Below, piece after piece: positions 29,006 to 38,941 of a DNA stretch of 64,000 nt; within the stretch, counting starts at the first letter, position 1; the number at the start of each line of letters is the position of its first letter. Under the pieces are notes generated by a model. That model was not told the DNA's origin, did no database searches, and saw only the letters and a program-made list of their open reading frames with translations. Where the stretch lies: assembly GCF_024105665.1 (NCBI RefSeq), contig NZ_JAAAMK010000001.1:248001-312000 (forward strand). Direction: 5' to 3'. The DNA is from Aliihoeflea aestuarii. Lineage in GTDB: Bacteria > Pseudomonadota > Alphaproteobacteria > Rhizobiales > Rhizobiaceae. The position numbers and the translations under genes were made by a program.

Positions 29006-29446
29006 ATGTCCGACACGACACTGAAACTCGAGACTTTCCTCCCCTACCGTCTCAACCGGTTGGCAGATGCGGTCAGTCGCGACTTCTCCCTGATCTATCG
29101 CAACCGGCACGGCATGACCCGTCCCGAATGGCGGCTTCTCGCCACACTCGGCCAATATGGAACGATGACGGCGACGCAGATCGGCCGGCATTCGGCCATG
29201 CACAAGACGAAGGTGTCGCGCGCGGTTTCCGCGCTGGAAAAGCGCAACTGGCTGAAGCGCGAGGCGCATGACGAAGACCGGCGACTGGAGCATCTGGCTT
29301 TGACCAGAGCGGGCGAAACGGTCTACCGCGAGCTTGTGCCGCTTGCGAAAGCATTCGAAGGCAGGATGCTCGCGGCAATGACTGCACAGGACCGCGAAGC
29401 GCTTCTCAAGGGAATCGCGGCCCTGGAACGGACGAGCAGCCCCTGA
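29006..29446 (+). CDS. MarR-family transcriptional regulator of the homogentisate genes
   Basis: The 146-residue product has a MarR winged helix: [65 protein letters not shown], with the DEDRR wing at about 85-95. It is divergent from hmgA across a region with nested inverted repeats, so by position it is an HmgR-type repressor that also controls itself. Its stop is one base before the tail of the convergent tdh gene. Confidence 0.9.
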   Translation: MSDTTLKLETFLPYRLNRLADAVSRDFSLIYRNRHGMTRPEWRLLATLGQYGTMTATQIGRHSAMHKTKVSRAVSALEKRNWLKREAHDEDRRLEHLALTRAGETVYRELVPLAKAFEGRMLAAMTAQDREALLKGIAALERTSSP

Positions 29447-29447
29447 G

Positions 29448-30482
29448 CTACCAGTCCATCACCACCTTGCCCGAATTGCCCGAGCGCATCGCGTCGAAGC
29501 CGGACTGGTAATCGTCGATGCCGATGCGGTGCGTGATCAGGCCCGACACGTCGAGAGGCCCCTGCACCAGCGCAATCATCTTGTACCAGGTCTCGAACAT
29601 CTCACGCCCGTAGATGCCCTTCAGGGTCAGCATCTTGAAGATGACCTTGTTCCAGTCGATCTCGAAGCCGGTCGGCGCGATGCCGAGGATGGCGATCTTG
29701 CCGCCATTGTTCATCGTGTCGATCATGTCGCGGAAGGCGGCGGCCGAGCCAGACATTTCGAGGCCGACATCGAAGCCTTCCGTCATCCCCTCCTCGCGCA
29801 TCACGTCGCGCAGATTTTCCTTCGAGGCGTCGACGACGTGATGGATTTTCATCTTGCGGGCAAGGTCGAGGCGGACGGGGTTGATGTCGGTGATGACGAC
29901 CTTGCGCGCACCGACGCATTGCGCCACGAGCGCGCCCATGATGCCGATCGGCCCTGCGCCCGTCACCAGCACGTCCTCGCCGACGAGATCGAAGGAGAGC
30001 GCGGTGTGGACGGCGTTGCCGAGCGGATCGAAGATCGCGGCGATCTCGTCCGTTACGTCGTCGGGAATCGGCACGACATTGTGCTTGGGCAGGACGACAT
30101 ATTCGGCGAAGGAACCGGGCCGATTGACGCCGACGCCGAGCGTGTTGCGGCACAAATGCCCGCGCCCCGCACGGCAGTTGCGGCAATGGCCGCACACGAC
30201 ATGCCCCTCGCCCGAGACGCGCTGACCGACCTTGTACTCGGAGACAGCCGCACCGAAATCCGCGACTTCGCCAACGAATTCGTGGCCGGTCACCATCGGC
30301 ACCGGGACCGTCTTTTGCGCCCACTGGTCCCAATTGTAGATATGGACGTCGGTGCCGCAGATGGCGGATTTCTTGACCTTGATGAGGACGTCGTTGGGGC
30401 CGACCTCGGGAAGCGGCACCTCTTCCATCCAGATGCCGGGCTCGGCCTTCGCCTTCACCAGTGCGCGCATCATGTTGGACAT
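29448..30482 (-). CDS. tdh: L-threonine 3-dehydrogenase
   Basis: A zinc- and NAD-dependent medium-chain dehydrogenase that oxidises L-threonine to 2-amino-3-oxobutanoate. The 344-residue product has the catalytic zinc region [27 protein letters not shown], the structural zinc loop [15 protein letters not shown], and the Rossmann [17 protein letters not shown]. Its ATG overlaps the stop of kbl (ATGA). The unstable product is handed to Kbl. Confidence 0.97.
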   Translation of the reverse strand: MSNMMRALVKAKAEPGIWMEEVPLPEVGPNDVLIKVKKSAICGTDVHIYNWDQWAQKTVPVPMVTGHEFVGEVADFGAAVSEYKVGQRVSGEGHVVCGHCRNCRAGRGHLCRNTLGVGVNRPGSFAEYVVLPKHNVVPIPDDVTDEIAAIFDPLGNAVHTALSFDLVGEDVLVTGAGPIGIMGALVAQCVGARKVVITDINPVRLDLARKMKIHHVVDASKENLRDVMREEGMTEGFDVGLEMSGSAAAFRDMIDTMNNGGKIAILGIAPTGFEIDWNKVIFKMLTLKGIYGREMFETWYKMIALVQGPLDVSGLITHRIGIDDYQSGFDAMRSGNSGKVVMDW

Positions 30483-31666
30483 CAGACCACTCCCATCTCT
30501 TTGCCGACCGCCGCAAAGGCCGCGACCGCGCGGTCGACGTCATCGGTGGAATGCGCGGCCGACATCTGCGTCCTGATCCTCGCCTGCCCTTTCGGGACGA
30601 CAGGGAACGAAAAGCCGATGACGTAGATGCCGTGGTCCATCAGCCGGTCGGCCATGCCCTTCGCCACCTGCGCATCGCCCAGCATGACCGGGATGATCGG
30701 GTGGTCGGCACCTGCAAGCGTGAAGCCGGCCTTTTCCATGCCCAAACGGAATCGCGCGGCGTTGCCGTTCAAATGGCGACGCAGCGCATCACCGTTTTCG
30801 ACCATGTCGAAAACGGTGAGCGAGGTCGCGGCAATGACCGGAGCAAGCGTGTTCGAGAACAGATAGGGCCGCGACCGCTGGCGCAGCCAGTCCACCACTT
30901 CGCGCTTGCCAGACGTGTAGCCGCCAGATGCGCCGCCGAGCGCCTTGCCGAGCGTGCCGGTGACGATGTCCACCCGGCCCTCGACGCCGCAATGCTCGAT
31001 CGAGCCGCGTCCGTTCTCACCGACGAAACCGACGGCGTGGCTGTCGTCCACCATGACCATGGCGTCGTATTTTTCGGCCAGATCGCACACGCCCTGAAGG
31101 TTCGCGATGATGCCGTCCATGGAGAACACGCCGTCGGTCGCGATCAGCCGAAAGCGGGCGTCGGCCGCTTCCTTCAGCCGCGCTTCGAGTTCGGCCATGT
31201 CGTTGTTGGCGTAGCGATAGCGCCGCGCTTTCGAAAGCCGCACACCGTCGATGATCGAGGCATGGTTGAGCGCATCGGAAATGATCGCGTCCTCGTCCGA
31301 CAGGAGAGTCTCGAACAGGCCCGCATTGGCGTCAAAGCAGGAGGAATAGAGGATCGTGTCCTCGAACCCGAGGAAGGAGGAGATGCGCGCTTCCAGTTCC
31401 TTGTGTTCTTCCTGCGTGCCGCAAATGAAGCGCACTGAAGCCATGCCGTAGCCGTAGCGGTCGAGTGCGGCCTTTGCCGTCTCGCGCAGTTCGGCGTTGT
31501 CGGCGAGGCCGAGATAGTTGTTGGCGCAGAAATTCAGCACCTTGCGGCCGTCCGCCTCGATCTCGGCGGACTGCATGGAGGTAATGACGCGTTCGGACTT
31601 GTACAGCCCGGCCGATTTCAGGTCGTCGAGTTCGCCGGACAGATGGGAAATAAAGGTTTTGCTCAT
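30482..31666 (-). CDS. kbl: 2-amino-3-ketobutyrate CoA ligase (glycine C-acetyltransferase)
   Basis: A PLP enzyme that cleaves 2-amino-3-oxobutanoate with CoA to glycine and acetyl-CoA. The 394-residue product has [30 protein letters not shown] and the PLP lysine in [18 protein letters not shown], as in other alpha-oxoamine synthases. Together with the overlapping tdh gene it forms the standard threonine-to-glycine pathway. Confidence 0.97.
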   Translation of the reverse strand: MSKTFISHLSGELDDLKSAGLYKSERVITSMQSAEIEADGRKVLNFCANNYLGLADNAELRETAKAALDRYGYGMASVRFICGTQEEHKELEARISSFLGFEDTILYSSCFDANAGLFETLLSDEDAIISDALNHASIIDGVRLSKARRYRYANNDMAELEARLKEAADARFRLIATDGVFSMDGIIANLQGVCDLAEKYDAMVMVDDSHAVGFVGENGRGSIEHCGVEGRVDIVTGTLGKALGGASGGYTSGKREVVDWLRQRSRPYLFSNTLAPVIAATSLTVFDMVENGDALRRHLNGNAARFRLGMEKAGFTLAGADHPIIPVMLGDAQVAKGMADRLMDHGIYVIGFSFPVVPKGQARIRTQMSAAHSTDDVDRAVAAFAAVGKEMGVV

Positions 31667-31716
31667 CGCCGTTTCCTACGCTCTCAGCGTTCCAATTTCC
31701 AGCATCATTCCCGAAA

Positions 31717-31742
31717 CGAAAACGGGCGCCGAAGCGCCCGTT
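31717..31742 (-). terminator. Rho-independent terminator of gcdH
   Basis: Read on the minus strand after the glutaryl-CoA dehydrogenase stop: AACGGGCGC, four-base loop TTCG, GCGCCCGTT, then TTTCGTTT. A perfect 9-bp stem. It separates gcdH from kbl. Confidence 0.88.
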
Positions 31743-31760
31743 CAAAAGCCGAAAGCCGGA

Positions 31761-32969
31761 TCAGAAGAACGCCTGAATGCCGGTCTGCGCGCGTCCAAGG
31801 ATCAGCGCGTGGACGTCGTGCGTGCCTTCATAGGTGTTGACCGTCTCGAGGTTCTGCGCGTGGCGCATGACGTGGTACTCGACCTGAATGCCGTTGCCGC
31901 CGTGCATGTCGCGCGCCTGACGCGCAATATCGAGCGCCTTGCCGCAATTGTTGCGCTTGACGAGCGAGATCATCTCCGGCGCGAAGCGGTGCTCGTCCAT
32001 CAGGCGACCGACGCGCAGGGACGCCTGAAGGCCGAGCGCGATCTCCGTCTGCATGTCGGCCAGCTTCTTCTGGAAGAGCTGCGTGCCGGCGAGCGGCTTG
32101 TTGAACTGCTTGCGGTCGAGACCGTACTGGCGGGCGCGGTGCCAGCAATCCTCGGCAGCGCCCATCGCGCCCCAGGAAATGCCGTAGCGCGCGCGGTTCA
32201 AGCAGCCGAAGGGGCCGGACAGACCGGAAATGTTCGGAAGCAGCGCATCTTCACCGACCTCGACGCCGTCCATGACGATTTCGCCGGTGATCGACGCGCG
32301 CAGCGACAGCTTGCCGCCGATCTTCGGCGCGGAAAGACCCTTCATACCCTTTTCGAGCACGAAGCCGCGAATCTTGTTGTCATGCGCGACGGACTTCGCC
32401 CACACGACGAACACGTCGGCGATCGGCGAATTGGAAATCCACATCTTCGCGCCCGAGATGCGGTAGCCGTTGGCGGTCTTTTCGGCGCGCGTCTTCATGC
32501 CGCCCGGATCGGAGCCGGCATCCGGCTCGGTCAGGCCGAAGCAGCCGATCCATTCGCCCGAAGCAAGTTTCGGCAGGTACTTCTTGCGCTGCTCTTCCGA
32601 GCCATAGGCGTAGATCGGGTGCATGACGAGCGAGGACTGCACGCTCATCATCGAGCGGTAACCGGAATCGACGCGCTCGACTTCGCGTGCGACGAGGCCA
32701 TAAGCCACATAGCCCGCGCCGACGCCGCCATATTCCTCGGGGATCGTGACGCCGAGGAGGCCGGCCTCACCCATCTCGCGGAAAATCGCAGGATCGGTCT
32801 TCTCCTCGAGATAGGCTTCCTGTACGCGCGGCGCGAGCTTGTCGGCCGCAAACGCCGCCGCCGTGTCACGGAACATGCGCTCGTCTTCGGTGAGCTGATC
32901 GTCGAGAAGGAAAGGATCGTTCCACGCAAATGCGTCGGACGTGTCCTTGGGTCGGACTTCCATATTCAT
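31761..32969 (-). CDS. gcdH: Glutaryl-CoA dehydrogenase
   Basis: It oxidises and decarboxylates glutaryl-CoA to crotonyl-CoA in lysine/tryptophan and odd dicarboxylate degradation. The 402-residue acyl-CoA dehydrogenase has [21 protein letters not shown] (about 142-162), [46 protein letters not shown] and the end [23 protein letters not shown], which with the catalytic Glu in TYEGT is characteristic of this subgroup. It starts MNMEV; the second ATG is equally possible. The pim-like operon upstream could feed it glutaryl-CoA from pimelate. Confidence 0.93.
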   Translation of the reverse strand: MNMEVRPKDTSDAFAWNDPFLLDDQLTEDERMFRDTAAAFAADKLAPRVQEAYLEEKTDPAIFREMGEAGLLGVTIPEEYGGVGAGYVAYGLVAREVERVDSGYRSMMSVQSSLVMHPIYAYGSEEQRKKYLPKLASGEWIGCFGLTEPDAGSDPGGMKTRAEKTANGYRISGAKMWISNSPIADVFVVWAKSVAHDNKIRGFVLEKGMKGLSAPKIGGKLSLRASITGEIVMDGVEVGEDALLPNISGLSGPFGCLNRARYGISWGAMGAAEDCWHRARQYGLDRKQFNKPLAGTQLFQKKLADMQTEIALGLQASLRVGRLMDEHRFAPEMISLVKRNNCGKALDIARQARDMHGGNGIQVEYHVMRHAQNLETVNTYEGTHDVHALILGRAQTGIQAFF

Positions 32970-33071
32970 CTTAGCGGTCCCAGTTTGAATTTCGGCGGCA
33001 ACTTAGTCCCGTTGGCGCGCGGGGGGAACCATTTTTCTGGAAAATATTCGAAGCCTAAAACATTTTAACGC

Positions 33072-35117
33072 TCAAAGGCGCACGGCGTAGCGCATCGCAT
33101 CGTAGATAGCGGCGTGGATGTTGCGGGCGGCGACGGCGTCGCCAATGCGGAACAGGTCGAACGTGCCGCCGGACGATCCGCGCGGGAACAGATCGCCCGA
33201 ACCGGAGACGAGGGCGTCATAGTCGACCGCGCCGCCATTGCGCGAATGCGGTTTCAGCGCGTGGTAAAGTTCGTCATTGGCAAATGTGCCGTGCTCCACG
33301 ATCACCTGATCGACGTGCCGCTCGCCCTGCCAACCGGGCGCGTAATCGGAGCCGAGCGTGGCGACGAGCGCGTTGCCATCACGCCGAACGGCAATGACGC
33401 GGGTGTTGATCGTGATCCGCACGTTCTTTTCCTGAAACGCCTTCATGTAGGGCGCATGGTTCATGCCGCCCATTTCCGGCGCGAAGAGGCGTTCGGGTGA
33501 GACGAGTTCGACCCGCGCGCCGGCATTGGCTGCGACTTCCACAGCCGACATGCCCTGATGCCCGCCATTGTCGTCATAAACGAGCACGTTTTCAGCCGGC
33601 TTCACCGCACCCGACAGGATGTCCCAACTCGATACGACAAGGTCGTCCCCAGCCTCGAGCGGCGGGTTCTGGGGCAGACCGCCGGTGGCCACGATCACGG
33701 CATCGGGTTCGAGAGCCAGCACGTCATCGGCTTCGGCCCAGCAATCATAGCGGATCGTCACGCCCAGATGCTCCAGCTCGGACAGCCGCCAATCGACGAT
33801 GCCGACGAGTTCGCGCCGCCTCGGATTCTGCACGGCAAGACCGATCTGGCCGCCGGCGCGGCTCGATGCTTCCAGAACGCTGACCTTGTGGCCGCGCTCG
33901 GCCGCAACGCGCGCCGCCTCAAGCCCGGCCGGACCAGCGCCGACGACCACGACGTGCCGCGACGGACCCTCCGCCTTGGGAACCACATGCGAAAGCTGGC
34001 TTTCGCGCCCTGTCACCGCATTGTGGATGCACAGCGCACCGCCGCCCTCATAGATACGGTCGAGGCAATAGGTCGCGCCGACGCAGGGGCGGATGCGATG
34101 CTCGTTGCCTGCCCTCACTTTGGCGACGATGTGCGGATCGGCGATGTGGGCGCGCGTCATGCCGACCATGTCGAGCTTACCTTCCGCGATCGCGTGCCGC
34201 GCCGTCGCGACATCGGAAATGCGCGCGGCGTGGAAGACCGGGAATTTCGTCGCCGCACGCACCTCGCCGGCAAAGTCGAGATGCGGGGCAGAGCGCATGC
34301 CCGTCACCGGGATCACCTCCGTCAGCGCCGCATCCGTATCGATATGGCCGCGGATGATGTTGAGGAAATCGACTTTGCCGGATGTGGCCAGAAGGCTTGC
34401 GATCTCGATGCCCTCCTCGCGCGACAGGCCGTTTTCCAGATCCTCGTCGGCGACCATGCGGATGCCGACGACGAAATCGTCGCCGACTTCCGCCCGCACG
34501 GCATCCAGAACGCGGCTGGAAAACCGCATGCGGTTTTCCAGCGATCCGCCATAGATGTCTTCGCGCCGGTTGGTCGCCGGCGACCAGAAGGCGTCCATCA
34601 GATGGCCGTAGGCTTCGAACTCGACACCGTCCAGCCCGGCCTCCTTCATCCGCGCGGCCGCGCTCGCATAATCCGCCACGATGCGCTCGATGTCCCAATC
34701 CTCCGCTTCCTTCGGAAAGGAGCGATGCGCCGCCTCACGCACCGGCGACGCGGACAGGACGGGCAGCCAGTCCGCCCGATTCCAGCCGGTGCGGCGGCCG
34801 AGATGCGTCAACTGGATCATCACCTTGCAGTCATGCTCATGGCAGCCTTCGGCAAGGTCGCGCATGTAGGGCACGATCTCGTCGCGCCAGGCTTCGAGGT
34901 TGCCGAAGGCGGCCGGGCTGTCGCGCGAGACGAGCGCCGATCCGGCCGTCATCGTCAGCGCCATGCCGCCCTTGGCCTTTTCGGCATGGTAAAGCCGGTA
35001 GCGTTCGCGCGGCAGACCATCTTCCGCATAGGCCGGTTCGTGCGCGGTCGACATGACCCGGTTCTTGAAAGTCAGGTGCTTAAGGGTGAACGGCTGGAGC
35101 AGTGGATCGGCGGTCAT
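33072..35117 (-). CDS. Trimethylamine-dehydrogenase-like flavoprotein (NADH:flavin oxidoreductase + FAD domain; N-demethylase type)
   Basis: The 681-residue product has an old-yellow-enzyme FMN barrel (about 1-340), an iron-sulfur segment and a C-terminal FAD/NAD-type two-domain reductase (VVVVGAGPAGLEAARVAAERGHKV near 390). This is the layout of trimethylamine dehydrogenase, dimethylglycine demethylase (DgcA) and N-methylproline demethylase. Instead of the four-cysteine cluster site CxxCxxC...C it has CVGATYC and a third cysteine at 363, so Ala348 replaces the second ligand. The relatives with a similar site demethylate betaine derivatives, which fits a rhizobial lifestyle, but the substrate cannot be read here. 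No electron-transfer flavoprotein gene is adjacent. Confidence 0.83.
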   Translation of the reverse strand: MTADPLLQPFTLKHLTFKNRVMSTAHEPAYAEDGLPRERYRLYHAEKAKGGMALTMTAGSALVSRDSPAAFGNLEAWRDEIVPYMRDLAEGCHEHDCKVMIQLTHLGRRTGWNRADWLPVLSASPVREAAHRSFPKEAEDWDIERIVADYASAAARMKEAGLDGVEFEAYGHLMDAFWSPATNRREDIYGGSLENRMRFSSRVLDAVRAEVGDDFVVGIRMVADEDLENGLSREEGIEIASLLATSGKVDFLNIIRGHIDTDAALTEVIPVTGMRSAPHLDFAGEVRAATKFPVFHAARISDVATARHAIAEGKLDMVGMTRAHIADPHIVAKVRAGNEHRIRPCVGATYCLDRIYEGGGALCIHNAVTGRESQLSHVVPKAEGPSRHVVVVGAGPAGLEAARVAAERGHKVSVLEASSRAGGQIGLAVQNPRRRELVGIVDWRLSELEHLGVTIRYDCWAEADDVLALEPDAVIVATGGLPQNPPLEAGDDLVVSSWDILSGAVKPAENVLVYDDNGGHQGMSAVEVAANAGARVELVSPERLFAPEMGGMNHAPYMKAFQEKNVRITINTRVIAVRRDGNALVATLGSDYAPGWQGERHVDQVIVEHGTFANDELYHALKPHSRNGGAVDYDALVSGSGDLFPRGSSGGTFDLFRIGDAVAARNIHAAIYDAMRYAVRL

Positions 35118-35184
35118 ATCTCACCCTTGCGGCGGAGGCTTCATAACCGCATTGTTCGGGCTTCCAAATCACAGGAGCAGTTCC

Positions 35185-35553
35185 ATGCGCGCCATCGTCA
35201 TGACGATTCCCGCCCTTCTCACCCTTACTTTCGCGGCAAGCGCGCAGGACGAGGAGGCACAGACCTGTCCGGACGCCGTCAGTACCGTCGACATCGTGGA
35301 GTGTCTCGGCGAACTTTACGAAGATGAGGACGCCAGGCTCAACGCCGCCTATCGCGCCGCGATCGAGCCTCTGGAAGGAGAACGGCGGACGCAACTCCGC
35401 GACGCGCAGCGCGCCTGGGTCGCGTTTCGCGACGCCAACTGCCTGTTCTACCGCTCTGGAGAAGGGACCATCGCAGCCATCGAAGGCAATTCCTGCATGG
35501 TCGATGTGACCCGCACGCGGGCGGACGAACTCGAAGGGCTGAGCCGGGACTAG
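35185..35553 (+). CDS. Secreted lysozyme-inhibitor-like protein (LprI/DUF1311 domain)
   Basis: A 122-residue protein with a signal peptide (MRAIVMTIPALLTLTFAASAQ). The mature part has an LprI-type domain: LNAAYRAAIEPLEGERRTQLRDAQRAWVAFRDANCLFY, with the W-x-x-F-R-D-x-x-C signature and two more cysteines. Some family members inhibit lysozyme; others are uncharacterised. CAGGAGCAGTTCC precedes ATG 35185; the upstream extension overlaps the divergent flavoprotein gene and is rejected. Confidence 0.85.
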   Translation: MRAIVMTIPALLTLTFAASAQDEEAQTCPDAVSTVDIVECLGELYEDEDARLNAAYRAAIEPLEGERRTQLRDAQRAWVAFRDANCLFYRSGEGTIAAIEGNSCMVDVTRTRADELEGLSRD

Positions 35554-35599
35554 GCGGCGAGGTTCGACCCCGACGATCAACCGACTGGAGGACAGGAAC

Positions 35600-35965
35600 A
35601 TGCCCGATCAACAAACCCGAAGCGAAACTCTTCTGAACACCGAAGAAAGCGAGCCGCTCGTCGAGATGCTGTTTCGTAACGGGACACTGACCGTCGTCGG
35701 CATCCTGCTTTCGTTTTCACTGACCTTCATTACCCAGTGGGCTCACAACCCACTGCCATGGGGTTTGGTCGACATTCCGGCAGTCGCGCTGCTCGTTGCC
35801 GGAATTGTCGGTCAGGCCTACGCCCTCGTGATCTTTCTCGGGCACGATTCGCTGCGCCGCCAAATCTACGACAAGGGAAGCAGATGGTTCATCGTCGGCC
35901 TTTGCCTGACGGCGGCCGGAGTGGTTGCAGGCGTGGTGGCCGATTTCGTGGAGATCGTCACCTAA
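35600..35965 (+). CDS. Small inner-membrane protein, three predicted helices
   Basis: A 121-residue protein with a charged N-terminal 30 residues and three hydrophobic segments: TLTVVGILLSFSLTFITQW, VDIPAVALLVAGIVGQAYALVIFL and WFIVGLCLTAAGVVAGVVADF. CTGGAGGACAGGAAC is a good ribosome binding site. It follows the LprI-like gene by 46 bases in the same direction. I do not recognise the family. Confidence 0.75.
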   Translation: MPDQQTRSETLLNTEESEPLVEMLFRNGTLTVVGILLSFSLTFITQWAHNPLPWGLVDIPAVALLVAGIVGQAYALVIFLGHDSLRRQIYDKGSRWFIVGLCLTAAGVVAGVVADFVEIVT

Positions 35966-35976
35966 GCCCCGCGGGC

Positions 35977-36471
35977 TCATCGCAGACCTTCCGCTCGCTC
36001 CTTCAACGCCAAATTCATCGCCTCGAAATTCGCCCGGAAGCTTTCGGGGTCGATGAACAGCAAGAGCGCGCCGGTAAAATTCTCGCCATGGGTGAGATGT
36101 GTCGCGCCATTGCGTTCCTCGAGCAGGAAATAATGCTCGCCGTCGAAGATGCGGGGGATGAATAATCGGCCGAGCCAGCGCAATTCGCGCTCCGGTTCGA
36201 CGGTCAGAACGAGAGGGCGGAACACCATCTGGCGGCCGGGCTCCGGTTGCAGCGTGTTTTGCAACGTTGCGCCGGGTGTCAATTCACCATCCATGCGCAC
36301 GATGAACGGGTTCCATTCAGGATAGCGCACGCCGTCGGCAAGCACGTTCCACACATCGGCCGGCGCGGCGTCGATGGAAATTTCGGTCACGACCCTGTGG
36401 TTGGGAGCGAAGACCATTGCGACGACGATCACGAGAAAGATGCTCAACGCACCGTAAAGAACATATCGCAT
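35977..36471 (-). CDS. SRPBCC (START/polyketide cyclase-like) membrane-anchored protein
   Basis: The 164-residue product has one N-terminal membrane helix (YVLYGALSIFLVIVVAMVFA) followed by an SRPBCC fold: VVTEISIDAAPADVWNVLADGVRYPEWNPFIVRMDG, FRPLVLTVEPERELRWLGRLF and DGEHYFLLEERNGATHLTHGENFTG. Such domains bind lipids or hydrophobic ligands. ATG 36471 is used because it begins the membrane helix; the frame extends 20 codons upstream. It is divergent from mutL. Confidence 0.82.
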   Translation of the reverse strand: MRYVLYGALSIFLVIVVAMVFAPNHRVVTEISIDAAPADVWNVLADGVRYPEWNPFIVRMDGELTPGATLQNTLQPEPGRQMVFRPLVLTVEPERELRWLGRLFIPRIFDGEHYFLLEERNGATHLTHGENFTGALLLFIDPESFRANFEAMNLALKERAEGLR

Positions 36472-36602
36472 GGCAACCCCGAATCCTTGAGCGCGCAAGA
36501 TAGCCGCCGAGACGGGATGCCAGAAGTGCAAGCTGGCACTTTGTTGTGCGTGTGTGCGTCCGGCACGTCGCGGTGCGCGGCGAAACCGTCTAGAATTTCA
36601 TC

Positions 36603-38372
36603 ATGACCATCCGCCAGCTTTCCGAAACCATCGTCAACCAGATCGCCGCCGGCGAGGTCATCGAGCGGCCCGCCAGCGTCGTCAAGGAACTGGTCGAAAA
36701 CGCGCTCGATGCGGGCGCGCGGCGCATCGAGATCGCGACGGCGGGCGGCGGTCTGCAACTTATCCGCGTTACTGACGACGGCACGGGCATGGACGCGGCC
36801 GACATCGCCCTTGCCATCGGCCGGCATTGCACGTCGAAGCTGTCCGACGACATTCACGACATCCGCTCGCTCGGATTTCGCGGCGAGGCGCTGCCCTCGA
36901 TCGGATCGATCGCCAGGCTGACGATCCGTTCGAGAACGCGCGAAAGTGACGGTGCGGAAATTACCGTCAAGGGCGGGCGCGTTTCGCCGGTGCGGCCAGC
37001 GGCGGCCAATCCCGGCACGGTCGTCGAAGTGCGCGACCTCTTCTTCGCCACGCCCGCGCGGCTGAAATTCATGAAGAGCGAACGAGCCGAGACGACGGCC
37101 ATTTCCGACATGATCAAGCGCATCGCGGTCGCCTTCCCGCATGTGCGCTTCACGCTGTCGGGCCCCGACCGCACCACGCTCGACCTTGCCGCATGCACAC
37201 CCGACGGCTCCGGCCGGCTCGAACGCGTCGCGCAGGTCATGGGCCGCGAGTTTTCCGACAACGCGCTTTCGATCCTTGCCGAACGCACCGACGTGCGGCT
37301 CACCGGCCATGCTTCGATCCCGTCCTTCACGCGCGCGAACGCGCTCCAGCAATATGTCTATGTCAACGGCCGGCCGGTGCGCGACAAGATGCTCACCGGC
37401 GCGATTCGCGGCGCTTATGCCGATGTGCTGCCGCGTGATCGGCACGCGGTGACGGCGCTGTTCATCGACATCGAGCCGGCGCGGGTGGACGTCAACGTCC
37501 ACCCGGCGAAGGCCGATGTGCGGTTCCGCGATCCCGGACTGGTGCGCGGGCTGATGGTCGGTGCGATCAAGCAGGCGCTCGGCACGGCGGGCATCCGGGC
37601 CTCGACCGATGCTGCGGCGTCCGTGGCGCATATGTTCCGCGCACCTTCGGCGCCCGCCTTCGACACCGCGACCTCGCCGCATGCGCCGCTCGACATGGGG
37701 TTCGGCGAGCGCATGCAGCCGGCATTCTCGAACGTGGCCGCCTCGGTCGATCCGCGTCCGGGACTTGCCGAACCGTCGCGCGAAGCCCTGTCGCAGCCGC
37801 TCGGCGCGGCGCGCGCGCAGGTCCACGAGAACTACATCATCGCGCAGACCGACCGGTCGCTGATCATCGTCGACCAGCATGCCGCCCATGAACGCCTCGT
37901 CTACGAGGCGCTGAAGACGGCGCTGCACTCCAAGCCGCTCGCGGCGCAGATGCTGCTCCTGCCCGAAATCGTCGATCTGTCCGAAGACGACGCCGACCGG
38001 CTCGTCGCCCATGCCGAGACGCTCGCCCGCTTCGGCCTCGGCATCGAGCGGTTCGGTCCCGGCGCAGTCTGCGTGCGCGAGACGCCGGCCATGCTTGGTG
38101 AAATGGATGTGCAGCAGCTCGTCCGCGACCTTGCCGACGAGATCGCCGACCACGACACTGTCGAAACGCTGACGGCGCGGCTGCACCACATCGCGGCGAC
38201 CATGGCGTGCCATGGTTCGGTACGCTCCGGCCGCCGGCTCAAGCCCGACGAGATGAACGCGCTGTTGCGGCAGATGGAGGCAACGCCCGGCTCGGCCACC
38301 TGCAATCACGGCCGGCCGACCTATGTGGAACTCAAGCTGGACGACATCGAACGGCTTTTCGGTCGCAGATGA
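36603..38372 (+). CDS. mutL: DNA mismatch repair protein MutL
   Basis: MutL links mismatch recognition by MutS to strand removal. The 589-residue product has the GHKL ATPase ([59 protein letters not shown]), the ribosomal-S5-like transducer domain, and a C-terminal domain with [14 protein letters not shown] (the metal-binding endonuclease motif DQHAx2Ex4E), [12 protein letters not shown] and [11 protein letters not shown]. The endonuclease motif fits bacteria without MutH, as is usual for alphaproteobacteria. The C-terminal half is spaced from the N-terminal by a disordered linker (about 350-400). Confidence 0.96.
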   Translation: MTIRQLSETIVNQIAAGEVIERPASVVKELVENALDAGARRIEIATAGGGLQLIRVTDDGTGMDAADIALAIGRHCTSKLSDDIHDIRSLGFRGEALPSIGSIARLTIRSRTRESDGAEITVKGGRVSPVRPAAANPGTVVEVRDLFFATPARLKFMKSERAETTAISDMIKRIAVAFPHVRFTLSGPDRTTLDLAACTPDGSGRLERVAQVMGREFSDNALSILAERTDVRLTGHASIPSFTRANALQQYVYVNGRPVRDKMLTGAIRGAYADVLPRDRHAVTALFIDIEPARVDVNVHPAKADVRFRDPGLVRGLMVGAIKQALGTAGIRASTDAAASVAHMFRAPSAPAFDTATSPHAPLDMGFGERMQPAFSNVAASVDPRPGLAEPSREALSQPLGAARAQVHENYIIAQTDRSLIIVDQHAAHERLVYEALKTALHSKPLAAQMLLLPEIVDLSEDDADRLVAHAETLARFGLGIERFGPGAVCVRETPAMLGEMDVQQLVRDLADEIADHDTVETLTARLHHIAATMACHGSVRSGRRLKPDEMNALLRQMEATPGSATCNHGRPTYVELKLDDIERLFGRR

Positions 38373-38483
38373 CGCATCGGACCGAAAGTGTTTCCCGATT
38401 TTCGGATAGTCCGATGCGCAAATCGAGACCTTGATTTTCAAGCGCATTTGTGGCGGAACCGTCTGGAACGAAGGCAATGCTCC

Positions 38484-38720
38484 ATGAACCGTTTCGAAGG
38501 CCCCGGCGGCAAGGAAGCCCGCATCCGTTATCTCGACGGCGATTTCCAGGTGATGACGCCGGGATCGTTCGTGCGCTGCGCCGTGACCGCTGAGGCGATC
38601 CCGCTCGACGAACTCAAATACTGGAGCGTCGCTCGGCAGGAGCCTTATGCGAATGCCGAGATTTCGCTCAATCGAGAGCTGCAGGAAAATCCCGACTTGC
38701 GGGCACGCGCGAAGGGGTGA
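38484..38720 (+). CDS. DUF2093 family protein
   Basis: A 78-residue protein conserved in alphaproteobacteria next to mutL and lpxK. MNRFEGPGGKEARIRYLDGDFQVMTPGSFVRCAVTAEAIPLDELKYWSVARQEPY is the family signature. ATG 38484 is chosen because the upstream part of the frame is not conserved-looking and begins in an intergenic stretch. Function unknown. Confidence 0.85.
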   Translation: MNRFEGPGGKEARIRYLDGDFQVMTPGSFVRCAVTAEAIPLDELKYWSVARQEPYANAEISLNRELQENPDLRARAKG

Positions 38721-38768
38721 ACGGCGTCAAAGCGCAAGCTGGTTGATGTTGCGCATGACCGAGCCGGC

Positions 38769-38903
38769 GAGGCCTGGATTCCTGTGACGAGCACAGGAAT
38801 GACGGTAGTTCTGATAGCTTGCGCGATAGAAGAGTCCTGGGTGGCGGTTAAAGCATCTACCTAACGGCCGTCATTCCTGTGATCGTCACAGGAATCCATG
38901 CCT
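38769..38903. repeat. Paired palindromic intergenic repeat, copy 2
   Basis: Same arrangement as at 7825-7952: a left unit (38769-38805) and a right unit in reverse orientation (38868-38903), each with the ATTCCTGTG / CACAGGAAT type hairpin. The left unit differs from the first copy at one base over about 37. The right unit has GATCG where the first copy has CTCG-type spacing bases. It lies between DUF2093 and the convergent lpxK. Confidence 0.85.
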
Positions 38904-38941
38904 TTCCGGTTGGTTCCGGCGCAGAAATTCAAACGTCGCGC

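Noticed and set aside
26440..29271. Open frame of 943 codons on the plus strand
   Set aside because: It is antisense to fumarylacetoacetase and hmgA, both of which have full family motifs. Long antisense frames are normal in DNA this rich in G and C, and this one has no recognisable domain.
36444..38477. Open frame of 677 codons on the minus strand
   Set aside because: It is antisense to mutL, which shows all MutL motifs.
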